A program made the position numbers and the translations under genes. The notes beneath the pieces were generated by a model. That model saw nothing but the letters and a program-made list of their open reading frames with translations, had not been told where the DNA came from and searched no databases. 64,000 bases of DNA, from contig JBBELK010000975.1 in the NCBI GenBank assembly GCA_037783545.1, positions 196,001 through 260,000 on the forward strand, read 5' to 3'. This DNA comes from Henricia sp. BOLD:AAB3569. Taxonomy: Eukaryota > Echinodermata > Asteroidea > Spinulosida > Echinasteridae. This document shows, piece by piece, positions 42,435-53,938 of this stretch (position 1 is the first letter of the stretch; each line of letters opens with the position of its first letter).

Positions 42435-43640
42435 TCAGCGTCTTGGTCTCAAACGTCGCAAGAGTCGGCAGCAATCTTGTCTGAAACGTTTATTCATGAT
42501 ACCGTATATGATGGGGTTAGCCACGTGATTAATAGCAAAGCCATTACGAGCGACCCAAAAGATAGGCGCTGTGGCGTTGTTAGCGCTGAAGAAGTGTACA
42601 AAACCTATGCGTTCCAAAAAGAACTGGGCGACCAATGTTGGCACCCAGGCCACGTAGGTAACCACCGTCACGATAGCTAACATAGCTGTAATCTTGTTCT
42701 TCATTTTAACCCTGTGTTGGTTGGGTTCTGTGGTTGAGGATGAAACCACAGAAGATGAAGATTGGGGGAAATCTGGTGTCATTTTGGGATTGGTGATTCC
42801 ATGTTTTACTTTCTTTTCAAGTGTTTGTGTATCCTTTGAGATGTGATCGAGGACCAGGGGTGCTTGTGCGAGCTCTGAACTGCATGGTTTGTTGTCGATG
42901 TCCCCAGTTTCTCGCGTCTTTGGTGGCGGTGTTTCTTTTGGTCCCAGTTTCAAGGTTGTACATTCAGCGAGACCTGCAGCCGTTGTTCCCGTCAACTCTA
43001 TTGTAGAAACACCGGCTTGCATGACTGTCCCGGGTCCAACTTTCGCCCGATGCCTAAGCCTAGCGTAAATACAGGCGTACAGCACCGTTACGATAATAAA
43101 CGAAACACAGTAGGCGATCAAGGCTAGCATGTATAGGGCAAACTCGGAGCTTGATTCGGGGGCGACCCAACAAACAGTTGAATTTGGGAAGTTGGAGAGT
43201 GGAAATTTCCTGATAGACTGAAACACCGGTGTGGTTATAGCTAAGGCCAGAAACACACAAACACCAACACTCATCAGGGCTCTCTTGGGGGTACGCAAAG
43301 AACGCTCCAGCGGTCTGAAGACGGCCAGGTACCGATCTAAGGAGATGGTTGTGGTAATGAACACATTGACGTGGACGACGACGAAAGTAAAACACATGAC
43401 AAGGCGACACATGGAGAGATTGTCATGGCGATATGCCGTTGTCCAAAACCAAATCCAAGCTGGGTTCCAGAGGCATAACACGAGGTCTGTGCAGGCCACG
43501 GCGAGGATTAAGACGTCCGTACTCGTCTTGCGGAGTTTGGTGCCGTAGGCTGCGACCACGAGAGCGTTCCCGGGAATTCCGATGAGTGTCATAAGGCTGA
43601 AGTAGCCAATCAAGACCCATTGGTGAGTAAAAAGATTCAT
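42435..43640 (-). CDS. rhodopsin-type (class A) GPCR, intronless
   Basis: Seven-transmembrane receptor, 401 aa, ligand unknown. Start chosen at the ATG at 43640 in good context (atcaccATGa); the frame upstream has only a TTG. Landmarks: N25 in GNALVV (TM1), D52 in AVACTD (TM2), C78 and C157 for the extracellular disulphide, DRY at 102-104, long basic/Ser-rich third intracellular loop about 195-312, W332-P334 (AWVP replacing CWxP) in TM6, NPIIY at 375-379 followed by NKRFRQDCC. The extracellular N-terminus is only about 7 residues. It shares RKTST before TM2, DRY.AV.RP and the N.RFR.DC tail with the receptor at 47274-48854, so the two are probably paralogues. I cannot assign a ligand class; expanded intronless orphan families are known in echinoderms. 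Confidence 0.93.
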   Translation of the reverse strand: MNLFTHQWVLIGYFSLMTLIGIPGNALVVAAYGTKLRKTSTDVLILAVACTDLVLCLWNPAWIWFWTTAYRHDNLSMCRLVMCFTFVVVHVNVFITTTISLDRYLAVFRPLERSLRTPKRALMSVGVCVFLALAITTPVFQSIRKFPLSNFPNSTVCWVAPESSSEFALYMLALIAYCVSFIIVTVLYACIYARLRHRAKVGPGTVMQAGVSTIELTGTTAAGLAECTTLKLGPKETPPPKTRETGDIDNKPCSSELAQAPLVLDHISKDTQTLEKKVKHGITNPKMTPDFPQSSSSVVSSSTTEPNQHRVKMKNKITAMLAIVTVVTYVAWVPTLVAQFFLERIGFVHFFSANNATAPIFWVARNGFAINHVANPIIYGIMNKRFRQDCCRLLRRLRPRR

Positions 43641-43689
43641 GGTGATTAGCAAACTAGCAGGTTATCGAGGATCTTGTCGGTGTTCGTAG

Positions 43690-44120
43690 GACCAAACTAT
43701 TTCTTTAGTTTATCGTCTGGTACTTTAACCGTACAGTTTCTCCATTGACTCACTGATGTGGTACCTAGATCACTGTAAACGAATATATGTCAGTTCGACC
43801 ACTTTTTCCTGTTTGGCTAGTTGCGAGTGGTTTAGAGTCAGACTGTTGTTGAATAATGCCAAGCGGTGATGTAAAACTCTGTACAGGATGACCAAACTAT
43901 ACCGCGGATTATAATGTATCACTTGGTGCTTCAGTCGTATACATCAGTTTCTCCTGTACTCACAACTATGACACCTAGATCAATGTAAATTAATTTCTGT
44001 CAATTCGACCATCTTTTCTCCTGGTTGCGAGTAGTTAAGACTATTGTTGTACAACATGAAGCAGGGATGTAAAGCTCCGTTCAGGGTGACAAAACCAAGC
44101 TTTTTATACCGCGGATTGAA
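43690..44120. repeat. tandem duplication just upstream of the first GPCR gene
   Basis: Two diverged copies about 208 bp apart share cagtttctcc, acctagatca.tgtaaa, tcagttcgacca, ggttgcgagt and ataccgcggatt (43899 and 44107). It begins about 50 bp upstream of the start codon, so it probably covers the promoter or 5' UTR. Confidence 0.8.
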
Positions 44121-44434
44121 CGTCTCGACAGCGGCTTGGACGATAACCAGTAAGTCAATAAAAGCAAAACAACCAAATGCTCTGAAACGTAGCAAATTAT
44201 TGACCTCGATATAACGTCGCTTAGCAACCGTTTTAAGTCACCGCCTACATGGCATCTGATGAAGAAAACGTTTCTTAAAGGGACTTATTTGGTAATTACT
44301 CTCCAAAAAAAATCTGAATTATTATCTTTATTTTTTATCAAGATGGTAATGGTAGTAATCGTCCTGTGAGGTTATTTCGTCTGAATTTACCCCATTCATG
44401 AGAAAAATTATAAAATTATTTGAATCTCCAAAGT

Positions 44435-44640
44435 GGAGCCCTTCATTCATGCACAAAAACCGTACTTGGATTGTTCAGGTTTTCTGAAGTATTACTGAAT
44501 CTATAGGCCTATGTGGCTGATATTTCTACAAGGTAGTTTTCTCGACCTATGCTTTCAATTACCACTGGAAATCGTGCCGTTTTTAAAAGTTTATATACCA
44601 AACAAGTATATAGCCTACTACACCTTTAACAATGATCGAC
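44435..44640 (-). repeat. dispersed repeat R1, inverted copy
   Basis: Reverse complement of 37285-37445: atgcacaaaaaccgtacttg, acaaggtagttttctcgacc, accaaacaagtata. Confidence 0.82.
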
Positions 44641-46200
44641 AAACTGTACTTGACAACAGAATACTGTATACGGAGCTCTAGAAGTGTCATCCGACAGTAT
44701 TGAGATTCCACAATTAGTTTTCGCGGAAGGGCATCTCTGTATGCATAATGATTAATGAGGTCGCCATATGCTGAGATAAACAGTCACGTGGTATACTAGA
44801 CCTTTGCCCACAAGGGTACTATTTTACACGGGAAAATTTATGTGGTGTTGGTTACCGTTGCTTTTAATTTGTTGGTCAACGCATGAAGTGAAATTTTGGG
44901 TAGCTGCAAATGATGTAATGGGGTTTTAATTTTACGTCGTTTGCATAACAGGTGCACACAGCGCGAACGCAGCGCAAATTTCTCATCATTCTATTTGTTT
45001 GTTTGTTTGTTTTCAGTTAATTTCCAAAAGATGCATAACCTTTCTCGCTTTCTGTACAAATCTTCTTATCAACGAAAGTACATAAGTTATGTGGGAAAAA
45101 GTAAATAAAACAAAAGCAACTAAATAAATAAAATACAATGCGCTGTGAGAAAAGGGAACATAATTTATTCAAAGAACGAGTACAAAGGTGTACGGCTTTG
45201 TTTTAAGAGAAAATATATTCAACAAAGAAGAAAAGCATGCATTAAAAATAGTATTATAATGAGGTTTTAATCCATTTAATAAAACCGTACAGTGCTAATC
45301 AAAGGGCCTGGTTCTTTATTTGTTAGCATGACGTGCATTATCATAATTGTTGCTATCTCCAAGGGAAAATATAAGCTTGAGTGACGCCGCTCGTTTACCA
45401 TAGAAACGGAGCATTATGCACTCCAGTCATACGCTGCAGCCGATGCGTACTCGCAACTGTTGCGAGACTTCTCGGGAGGTCACCTCAACAATAGATCAGA
45501 CTCTATATTATTCTCTTACGGTCAAACAATTGTTTCGTAAAAAGTAATTTCTGATCACTGCCTTAATGTATACTAACAGACAGGCTTTGTTTTTTAAGGT
45601 GAATATTGCATTCTAATACCATACACGTTGTCTGGTACAATTTAATAACTTCACAAAAAAACGTGGGTAATGAAACGGAACATCGCGATGATTAGCATGT
45701 ATGGCGGCGTCTACACCCTCACAATAATTTACAAAACTGATAGTAGCTGAGAAAGTCATGCATTTTATGCAAAAAGATTGAACTCCTTTAAGGGCATAAT
45801 CTGAAAAAAAGAGAAAAAAACATGAAAACAAGACAAAATGCATTTGTTGACGTTTTTAAGTCATATTAAAATTTGAAATATCTTGCGGCGCTATAAAGGC
45901 ACGAATTTTAGTTAGTTTACATGAGTATAGGCCTACTATAATTAATTTGGTTTTGGATGAAATTAAGCAGGTATGTGGGGAATATGGATAAACATATGGG
46001 TCTTAAATTTGCTGTAGTGGAAACATCAAGTGCAGAATACTTTTATATAATACAGACTATGAAAGGCCCATTTTATCATTTACAGTATATCTTAAACAAA
46101 AAAGCCATACAATGTGACTTGGTTCCTGATTCCATAGTGCATGGTAACCGTAATTTGTCCGCGACGAGATTGTAATTAGAACATGACGAGATAATGTAAA
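44641..46200. other. intergenic region between the two GPCR genes, left part
   Basis: AT-rich unique sequence with a (GTTT)n run at about 44995-45015. I see no coding, RNA or mobile feature. Longest open frames are under 80 codons and featureless. Confidence 0.5.
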
Positions 46201-46212
46201 GGAAATTCATTA

Positions 46213-46345
46213 TTAATCCAGGACAACCAAACTTGGGATGAGAGAAAAATCTTATATAAGGGCCTTATCGGGATAAGGCCAGTAAGATTTTTCTCTCATC
46301 CCAAGTTTGGTTGTTTCATTTCATTGGTGATCAGGCACCATTCTA
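46213..46345. repeat. SINE-derived hairpin
   Basis: aaccaaacttgggatgagag...aagggcctta is followed within 30 bp by its reverse complement and then by ggtgatcaggcaccat, the border seen with the tRNA-like SINEs at 21290 and 30885. It looks like two SINE ends joined head to head. Confidence 0.82.
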
Positions 46346-46609
46346 GATGCTGCGTTCGTTAAGACAAAAAGTTCTTAACAAGAAAAATCCTGTGAACCAA
46401 AATGACGCCGTGGCAGAACAAGAAATATCTTGTCACCTTGAAAAGATTTTTGTTTACGTGCATATTATTGGCGTTAAAACGGTATATCAGTATACGATGA
46501 TCATGAAAATAATAAAATAAACGAACGGTTCTTGTGTATACAACATGCATGTCCTGACAAATTGTGATTCACGGGCCTTTTCGTTTTTAACAGCTCACAC
46601 ACAAAATAA

Positions 46610-47011
46610 GGGGTGTTTCAAAATAACTGTCAACCAGAATTTTCAAATTTTAAGTGACTTTAAATAACCATATCTCTACATATTTTAAACCAATTTACAC
46701 CAAATCTTCTGAGAAGTCGCAATGTTTTGGGTATTTTTTATCAAAGTCATAATTTTGTTCAGATAATAGATATCAAAGTAATGCATGGGACATTCTGGTT
46801 GACGCGAAAAGTGTTATAATAGGCATGGGACACACATTTATTTTCAAAACGAAATTTGTATAATTAAATTTGTGAGTACACATAAGCTCGGCAAAGCCAA
46901 ACATACAAGATATTTCAACAACAACAAAACTGGTGAAATAACTGAGAGTTATTGCTAAACAGCCTGTTAAACGGCATGAACTTGAAATTTCACTTTATTT
47001 TGAAACACCCC
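46610..47011. mobile_element. MITE with 17-bp TIRs and ATAA target duplication
   Basis: Ends ggggtgtttcaaaataa and ttattttgaaacacccc are perfect inverted repeats 402 bp apart; ATAA flanks both sides (46606-46609, 47012-47015). No transposase. It ends about 260 bp downstream of the stop of the second GPCR. Confidence 0.9.
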
Positions 47012-47273
47012 ATAACGGTCTCAAAGCATCGTGTTCGGGCCGCATCCATGCTGGCAATATATCTCGTGTCCACAGATAATATGACAAAAGTATACCGACA
47101 ATTTTACAAAAAGACAAAAAAATGATGCGACTTTTCTTTTCCGTATAATTTGCTAAAACTCCGTCACTTTGACGACACAAAAATCACTCTTAGAAATTTA
47201 TTTTAAAAGGAGAAATTTAAACGCCACAAAGTATTTTGAAAAGAACAGTTTTTATCGCGCGCGCGCCGCGGTC

Positions 47274-48854
47274 TTATTTTCCATTTTGATCATTCATCTT
47301 TTTGCGACATTGCTTTATACATTTAGGAAGAGACTTGTTACAGTCCTCTCTGAAACGGCTGTTCATGAGACTATACACGAACGGATTGGTGACGAAGTTA
47401 AAGAGGAATAGCCACCCCATGAAGCACGTGAAGGCTTTGAGCCAGTCGTTTTGTAGGATGAGCCAGTGGTGGATATCAGGTATGACCACTCCTATGACGA
47501 GGTTTGGAAACCATGTTATGACGGCTGTTAAAGCTGCCACCAACAGCATGTTCGTGGTCGTCTTCTGCATTTTTAGATTCATCGCTGTTGCGGCTGCTCG
47601 TTTTTGTAACACCTTGGCAACAGGATTGGGCATGGCCATCTGCCTCCCGTCTACAGGGGTACCTGGAATCGCGATTGGCGACCTTACGCGTCTTGGGCTG
47701 CCGGGAGACTCTCCCACCTGTTGTTTTTCCATATCATGTCCAAGTAAGGACTGTGGTCTTATTTTATTCCAAGCTGTAGGACGCTGATTCGCTCTCTGCG
47801 GCTTCGAAGACAAAGGTGTGAGTTTGTCGTCTGCAGGATCTGGGGGTTCTCCTATGCCTGTGTCTTGATTTAGTTCCATGGATGGAAGGACCGGTCCTGG
47901 TGGCATGGTACCGGCTAGTAACAGGGCCCGCGCGACAGTTTTACCTGTCAGTTGCGTCGTGTAGTCAGAGTTAGGAGTTCCGGGGATGATCGGTGTGTAG
48001 GGTGCGTCAGAGGATCTAGTTGCCGGTTCGTTGTCCACCAAAGCTTCGTCCGCTGAATTATTTCCACCACCCGGGTCTCCGGGTTGGGAGGAGCAGCCGT
48101 TAGCACTGCCAGTCCGGTTAGCGGCAACCGTGAGGTGAGAGATAAACCGAATCACAGGCCGCACCACCCTCATACGAGACGGGTCGCCATCTTCATTTGA
48201 AGCTATCCCATCATGCACCCGCTTTCGTATGGTCAAGTAAATCCTCAGGTACGCCAAAGTCAACACCAAAAACAGCATGGAAAACCAGATGGTGTGGATA
48301 ATGAAAGCGGCTTGGTTAAAGGCTCCTTCCACGTTTCTGCTACAGAATGAGACATTTACCATGGGATTATCGGCTTCAAAATGTACCAAGTTGGCATTTA
48401 TCTCAATCGTATTCACGTCGTATGAGAACAGCGCCATTGTGCTCGTCAGGGTGCCGAGCAAGAGACATGTAGCCGCAACTCCCTGAGCTCGCGCGGTCGT
48501 GATCTTCCACTGATGGGGCCGACACACGGCGTTGTAGCGGTCTATAGCAATGGCTACCGTAATCAGCACAGAACACTGGGCGAAGTAGTGGTAGAAAAAG
48601 CCTACCAGACGGCAGAAGTTTGTGCGTCCTGTCATTTCGTACTCATCACCCCAGGAGACCATCTCTAGCGGGAACGTCAAGCAGAGAGATACTAGGTCAC
48701 TCAGAGCTAGTCCCATGATCAGGATGTGGGTGCTGGTCTTACGTGGTTTGCTAAAATAGATCCTGAGGATGAGAATGTTGCCGGGAGCTCCCAGGAGGAG
48801 AGCCACGCAGTTAATGATGATCATCATCAGCTGATGTGGGGCCATGGCGTACAT
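47274..48854 (-). CDS. rhodopsin-type (class A) GPCR with long third loop, intronless
   Basis: 526 aa from the ATG at 48854 (MYAMAPHQ); an ATG three codons later (48845) has the stronger context (gccATGg), and upstream codons in this frame begin only with GTG. Landmarks: N26 in APGNILIL (TM1), D53 in GLALSDL (TM2), C81-C171 pair, DRY at 105-107, TM5 about 183-205, very long third intracellular loop about 208-432 (Ser/Pro/Gly-rich with RVRSPIAIPGTP), TWFP at 447-450 in TM6, NPFVY at 490-494 then NSRFREDCNK and a Cys/Lys-rich tail. Closest visible relative is the receptor at 42435-43640, same strand. Ligand unknown. Confidence 0.93.
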   Translation of the reverse strand: MYAMAPHQLMMIIINCVALLLGAPGNILILRIYFSKPRKTSTHILIMGLALSDLVSLCLTFPLEMVSWGDEYEMTGRTNFCRLVGFFYHYFAQCSVLITVAIAIDRYNAVCRPHQWKITTARAQGVAATCLLLGTLTSTMALFSYDVNTIEINANLVHFEADNPMVNVSFCSRNVEGAFNQAAFIIHTIWFSMLFLVLTLAYLRIYLTIRKRVHDGIASNEDGDPSRMRVVRPVIRFISHLTVAANRTGSANGCSSQPGDPGGGNNSADEALVDNEPATRSSDAPYTPIIPGTPNSDYTTQLTGKTVARALLLAGTMPPGPVLPSMELNQDTGIGEPPDPADDKLTPLSSKPQRANQRPTAWNKIRPQSLLGHDMEKQQVGESPGSPRRVRSPIAIPGTPVDGRQMAMPNPVAKVLQKRAAATAMNLKMQKTTTNMLLVAALTAVITWFPNLVIGVVIPDIHHWLILQNDWLKAFTCFMGWLFLFNFVTNPFVYSLMNSRFREDCNKSLPKCIKQCRKKMNDQNGK

Positions 48855-51800
48855 GATTCCGTCCTCGATATTCACGCAAATTAGCAATAAAAATGTGCCA
48901 CAGTTACACCGCTTGTAGCTCTTTAAGCATCTCCCGAACGGTGACGCAAGAGTCAGCAGAGCAAAGTTTGTGGCAAAATACAACTCCTTTAAGACTCTTT
49001 CTCGAATCTGAATACATCTGTATATCACTTAATTGTCATGTCTAGTTTGTGTACTTCCTTGTAAACATTGTTATCCTAGTGAAGAGTTGGCTTTCAGAAA
49101 TGCGTTGTTAGCATATTAACAAATTCCAACGTTCATTCCGGCTACCATCTGTATAGTTCCAACTGCATCCATTTTTCGAAATTCAAGATCCACTTTGCCG
49201 GCAAATCAATTTCGACTTTTTATACGGTACCGGACTCTGAAGGATTCATCTCGGCCTTTGATGGCCGGCACGATGGTTGGTCGAGTTCCAAATCAAAGTA
49301 TTTAAAAACGTGGGTCGTGGGTTTGATTTCCAAAGCGGAGAGCGTTCAATGGTTTCACCCTATAGCCAAGAATTTTCAATCTTCACGACGCAAGCCACTC
49401 ATTAACATGTTCCTCTGGCACAGTTTTAATGGCGTCAATTGGTAGGAATTCCAGGGAGAATAACACTGATGTATGAGTTTATGAAGATAAGGAAACTTTC
49501 ACGTAGACGATTCGGAATAAACCAAACACTGAGATGAGTGCATGGTTGTGTTCACATCAGCTATACCAGACGTGAGTCATAAAACTCAACAAGTGGATGA
49601 TGCATGCACTACACGCCATAAGAGATGCAAAGCTCTTGTTCAAACGACATTTGTCAACGACTTTCGTCAAACGACTTTTCGTCAACGACCGTACATTGTG
49701 CTGGTGATCGTCAAAGACACCAAAACAAACAGGACGCCATATTCAAAGTGTCAGACATCAAACGACTCCGCCGACATCACATAAACTGACGAGATTGAAC
49801 AGGCACGCACGGATCGGCGGAGCAGCGATAGCATCACGGTTACACAAATTAGCGCCTTCAGGTATCCATAGTAACGGGCAAGCTATACAATGGTGGTGGC
49901 ATCAACTGGTCTCCCATATATCGACTTTTTACTTTCATTGTTAAACATCGCCATTAACTGCCACTATGGAGCTATACGCTACTGGAGTATCCCAATTATA
50001 TATTGAGCGCGCAGCAGTTGTCTTGGCAACAAGTGGTTCAAATACAAACTTTAATGATCTGGGATGATTTTTTAAATCCGATTCTCGCGTAAGGTTAATT
50101 GCTATAATAATGAAAATGGGAATTTAAAAGTGAATCGGGAAAATCAGCTCTTTCGCGGCAAATTTAGGTTAATGACAATTTTAGATTAAGAAAAAGAACA
50201 TGTTTTCATGGAAACCAGTGACAAAATCATAGGCTACTATACCAGTAATTTTATGGATTAAAATTAAGATATATAGTATAGCGTAGCGTATAGCGTAGGC
50301 CCTATAGGCCTACGTCTTTAGAGCGCAGTGTGAAGTTCTCCAAGTTCTTTATTTCCTTTAAGTTGAAGTTCAAACGCGCATGAAAAATCAACCACAAATC
50401 AATTTTGGTGTGTACGGAGTGCTGTGGCGGAGCGGTCTATAGTGGATCGTATTCAAAACCTGAGTTAGTTCCAAAGGTAGTGGGTTCGAATCCTGGCCCG
50501 GCCCTCCATGGTGCGTGTACCCTTGAGCAAAGTACTGTCACGCAATGCGCTTCTCTCCACCCAGGAGCAAAATGGGTAGGGCTACCTGAGAGGGTATCGG
50601 AAAGTTGATGTGTTTGATTTGCCGTTGAGCGCCTAAGGCAGCCGGGGCTGTATACTCCCCAGAGCTGAGAAGGATTAAGAAATGATACTACTGAGCTCAA
50701 TTACCAGGGGTAATAATGCAGAAAGCGCATTGAGAGTTCCGTCGGATCCGTCGGATCTGAACTGCCTATTATTATTATTATTATTATGTGTTTAGTGACG
50801 GAATATATACAGCCGAAGTTTGACGTGTTGCCATGGTAATTGGCTCTCAGAAACATCATTGCTGAAAAAGTACCATTGCAAAAGCACAGGGACAGTCTAT
50901 TATGTGTGGGGTCGGGGGAAGGGATGGGAAGACCACGGTTATGGGAGCCTCGCTCGGAGAGTTTTGCTTCAGCGATGAAAAACCTCTAGGCCTAATTACT
51001 ATTGGATTATTAATGTATAGATCCCGGCTAGCCAAGCGCGACGGACCATTGCAAGCCATGAATAAAACAAAACAACAAAAACATCTACCAGGGCCTTTTG
51101 TACTTGGCACAGTCACGTGGTATTTTTATAAAGATGCCGCTCGGCGAGAGATCCGCAGCAGCGACTCACAGTTACAACATCATTTTATTTTAAAACTAAA
51201 CATTACGGAAGCGTGGAAGGGACATGTAATTAATTATGACTTATAAGTCATAATTACGCTGTACGATCGGTAAGAAATAGATGTACATGTATCTGCAAAC
51301 TGCAAGAAACTATAATATCGTACCGGATATTATAGTAGCTAATGCATGTGCGTGCAGTCCCGGCCCCGTGAATTTATACGACAGGAAATTCGCGGACTTG
51401 CCAACAATTAAGGAATGTCCCCAAATGGCGTCAGCTCGTGATGTACAGTATGGGTTTGGGGTTTTACATGCTTGGATAGGCATTAAAACGTTTCCCTGGC
51501 ATGTTTACATTTTTCTCCAAAATTGAGCGCCCACTCCCCCTCAACGCCCACCCGTATACCCCTCCCCCCCCCCTCCCCCCTCCCCCTCCCCCACCCACCC
51601 CCCCCTCCCCCCCTCCCCTTTTCACGGCCCCATTGTATTGATCCTTTCCCCAAAACTTCCTTAGCCATAACAACAGCGTCAGTATGCAGTAAGGGACGTC
51701 AATAGATCGATTCCATGCTCGTACTTAATATATTAGGTAATTATTCTTAATTATTATTTAAGACTTTTAAGTCAAGTCCCGGGGTCATGTCATGCAGCGG

Positions 51801-51988
51801 GGAAATTTGAAAGTGACTAAAAATGTAAACAGTATTATTAGCGCCCTCTATCGTGTGGCAGTGGATCGTTTTCGAAATGACTGGCTTCATCTCCGGCTTA
51901 GTACGGAAGCTTAAATGACCATCCGCGTTACTGCGTTACGGAGATAATTTATCGGGGAAACACTGATTTCTGTGATAATAACACGTAC
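48855..51988. other. intergenic region right of the GPCR pair
   Basis: No host gene seen. It contains one SINE (50410-50790), small direct repeats (caacgac/cgtcaa at 49655-49690; tagcgta at 50278-50300) and a CT-rich tract (51533-51620). The remainder is unique AT-rich DNA. The second GPCR's promoter should lie in 48855-49300 but no element is recognisable. Confidence 0.55.
50410..50790 (+). mobile_element. tRNA-derived SINE
   Basis: Box A tgtggcggagcggtctatag and box B gggttcgaatcctggcccgg, body with cccttgagcaaagta and gggctgtatactccccagag, ending (ATT)n at about 50768-50786. Different body from 20706 but a related layout to 36-480. Confidence 0.85.
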
Positions 51989-52608
51989 TACCGAGATACC
52001 GTATCTCGGAAACACGGTTTACCGAGTTACCGTATCTCGGAAACACGTATTACCGAGATACCGTATCTCGGAAACACGGTTTACCGAGATACCGTATCTC
52101 GGAAACACGTACTACCGAGATACCGTATCTCGGAAACACGGTTTACCGAGATACCGTATCTCGGAAACACGTATTACTGAGATACCGTATCTCGGAAACA
52201 CGTACTACCGAGATACCGTATCTCGGAAACACGGTTTACCGAGTTACCGTATCTCGGAAACACGTATTACCGAGATACCGTATCTCGGAAACACGGTTTA
52301 CCGAGATACCGTATCTCGGAAACACGTACTACCGAGATACCGTATCTCGGAAACACGTACTACCGAGATACCGTATCTCGGAAACACGGTTTACCGAGAT
52401 ACCGTATCTCGGAAACACGGTTTACCGAGATACCGTATCTCGGAAACACGGTTTACCGAGATACCGTATCTCGGAAACACGTATTACTGAGATACCGTAT
52501 CTCGGAAACACGTACTACCGAGATACCGTATCTCGGAAACACGGTTTACCGAGATACCGTATCTCGGAAACACGGTTTACCGAGTTACAGTATCTTGGAA
52601 ACACGTAT
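51989..52608. repeat. 31-bp palindromic satellite, 20 units in perfect register
   Basis: Unit taccgagataccgtatctcg plus gaaacacgNNN. Each contains a 19-nt perfect palindrome (arms ccgagatac / gtatctcgg, centre c). Unit 20 starts at 52578, exactly 19 x 31 from unit 1, so there is no indel across the array. The variable triplet is gtt, tat or tac (as ggtt, gtat, gtac). The order tat, tac (with tactgag), gtt at units 6-8 recurs at 16-18, showing higher-order duplication. Long open frames here are a side effect of the repeat. Confidence 0.97.
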
Positions 52609-52729
52609 CTTGGTATCTTGGAATCAAATCATAATTTGTGAGAACTTACAAAGATGTAGATCAGCCACATAGGAATGCACACAACCATGTTTGTGTTCGA
52701 TCATTAGTACGGAGCTCTGGAAGTGCCTT

Positions 52730-53745
52730 CCGACTTGTTGAGATCCCGTGATAATTTATCGCAGGATGACAACATATTCAGCGCAAAATGTCGTCATCCC
52801 GTGATAATTAGTGAGCTTTCGATTGGACGACGGAGAGAAACACGACGGTGGAAAGTCTGACCGCGAACACGTCGTTGCACAAAACGTCCTGTCCTACTTT
52901 TAATCCATTTCGATTTTCACGACGAGTTGAGATCGAGTCATGAGATCCAAAAATGTGTTGTTGAAGGTCAACTGTTACCTAAACGTTGCCGTCGTCGCCA
53001 CAACGTTGATTTTCCCCAACTACCGTCCTAGAAATCAGACGACGACGACATGACAAAGTCGACGCATGCGCAGATGAGTCGGGATAGCAATTCATCCGTC
53101 GTAGAATCATCCGTCGTGCAAATCGAAAACTCCCTATTATCTCAGGAAGACGACATCCAGAATGTATGATGACGACATCCCGAGATACTTTTTTATGGGA
53201 TGGCGACATCCGAAATGTAGGATGACGACATCCCGAGATAACGTATTACGGGATGACGACATCCGAAATGTGAGATGACGACATCCCAATATAATGTATT
53301 ACGGGATGACGACATCCCGAGATAATTTATAACGAGATCCCGAGATAAAATATCACGGGATGACGACATCAAAAATATAGGATGACGACATCCCGAGATA
53401 TTTTATCACGGGATGACGACATCCGAAATGTAGGATGACGACATCCCGATATAATGTATTACGGGATGACGCCATCCGAAATGTAGGATGACGACATCTC
53501 GAGATAATTTAACACGGGATGACGACATCCAAAATATAGGATGACGACATCCCTAGATATTTTATCACGGGATGACGACATTCAAAATATAGGGTGACGA
53601 CATCCCGAGATAATTTATTTTGGAATGACGACATCCAGAATGTAGGATGGCGACATCCCGGGATAATTTACCACGGGATGACGACATCCAAAATATAGGA
53701 TGACGACATCCCTAGATATTTTATCATGGGGTGACGACACCTATA
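52730..53745. repeat. gatgacgacatcc tandem array
   Basis: About eleven irregular units of about 52 bp at 53150-53745, built from gatgacgacatcccgagata and tatcacgggatgacgacatc with caaaatatag or cgaaatgtag. A lone related stretch is at 52740-52800. The cccgagata/tatcacggg arms make each unit partly palindromic and resemble the core of the 31-bp satellite next to it. Confidence 0.9.
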
Positions 53746-53938
53746 GTTGAAGTGAAACGCCGATTCGGCCGAAACAGCGGCCCGCTGTTTCAGCCGCCGA
53801 TTCAGCCGCACATTCGAAAATGATGAAACATCCAGTATACATACACCAGAGGATGTTTACCACACGGGGATGAGGTCAAAACAATTTCATAATTTTCCTA
53901 CGTGTCCGAACAGACTTCTCTTCAACTTAACAATTATA

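Noticed and set aside
43652..43652. Start of the first GPCR 12 nt further upstream.
   Set aside because: That codon is TTG; the first true ATG is at 43640 and has a good context.
49028..49028. Start of the second GPCR at 49028 (58 extra residues).
   Set aside because: That codon is GTG, and the extra sequence is not receptor-like; ATG codons at 48854 and 48845 fit the family.
51972..52490. 172-codon open frame (YRDTVSRKHGLPRYRISET...).
   Set aside because: It arises because a 31-bp repeat without stops is open in rotating frames; no start context, no family match.
51989..52608. CRISPR-like array of short palindromic repeats.
   Set aside because: Eukaryotic context, repeats directly abut with no unique spacers, no cas genes. 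It is a satellite.
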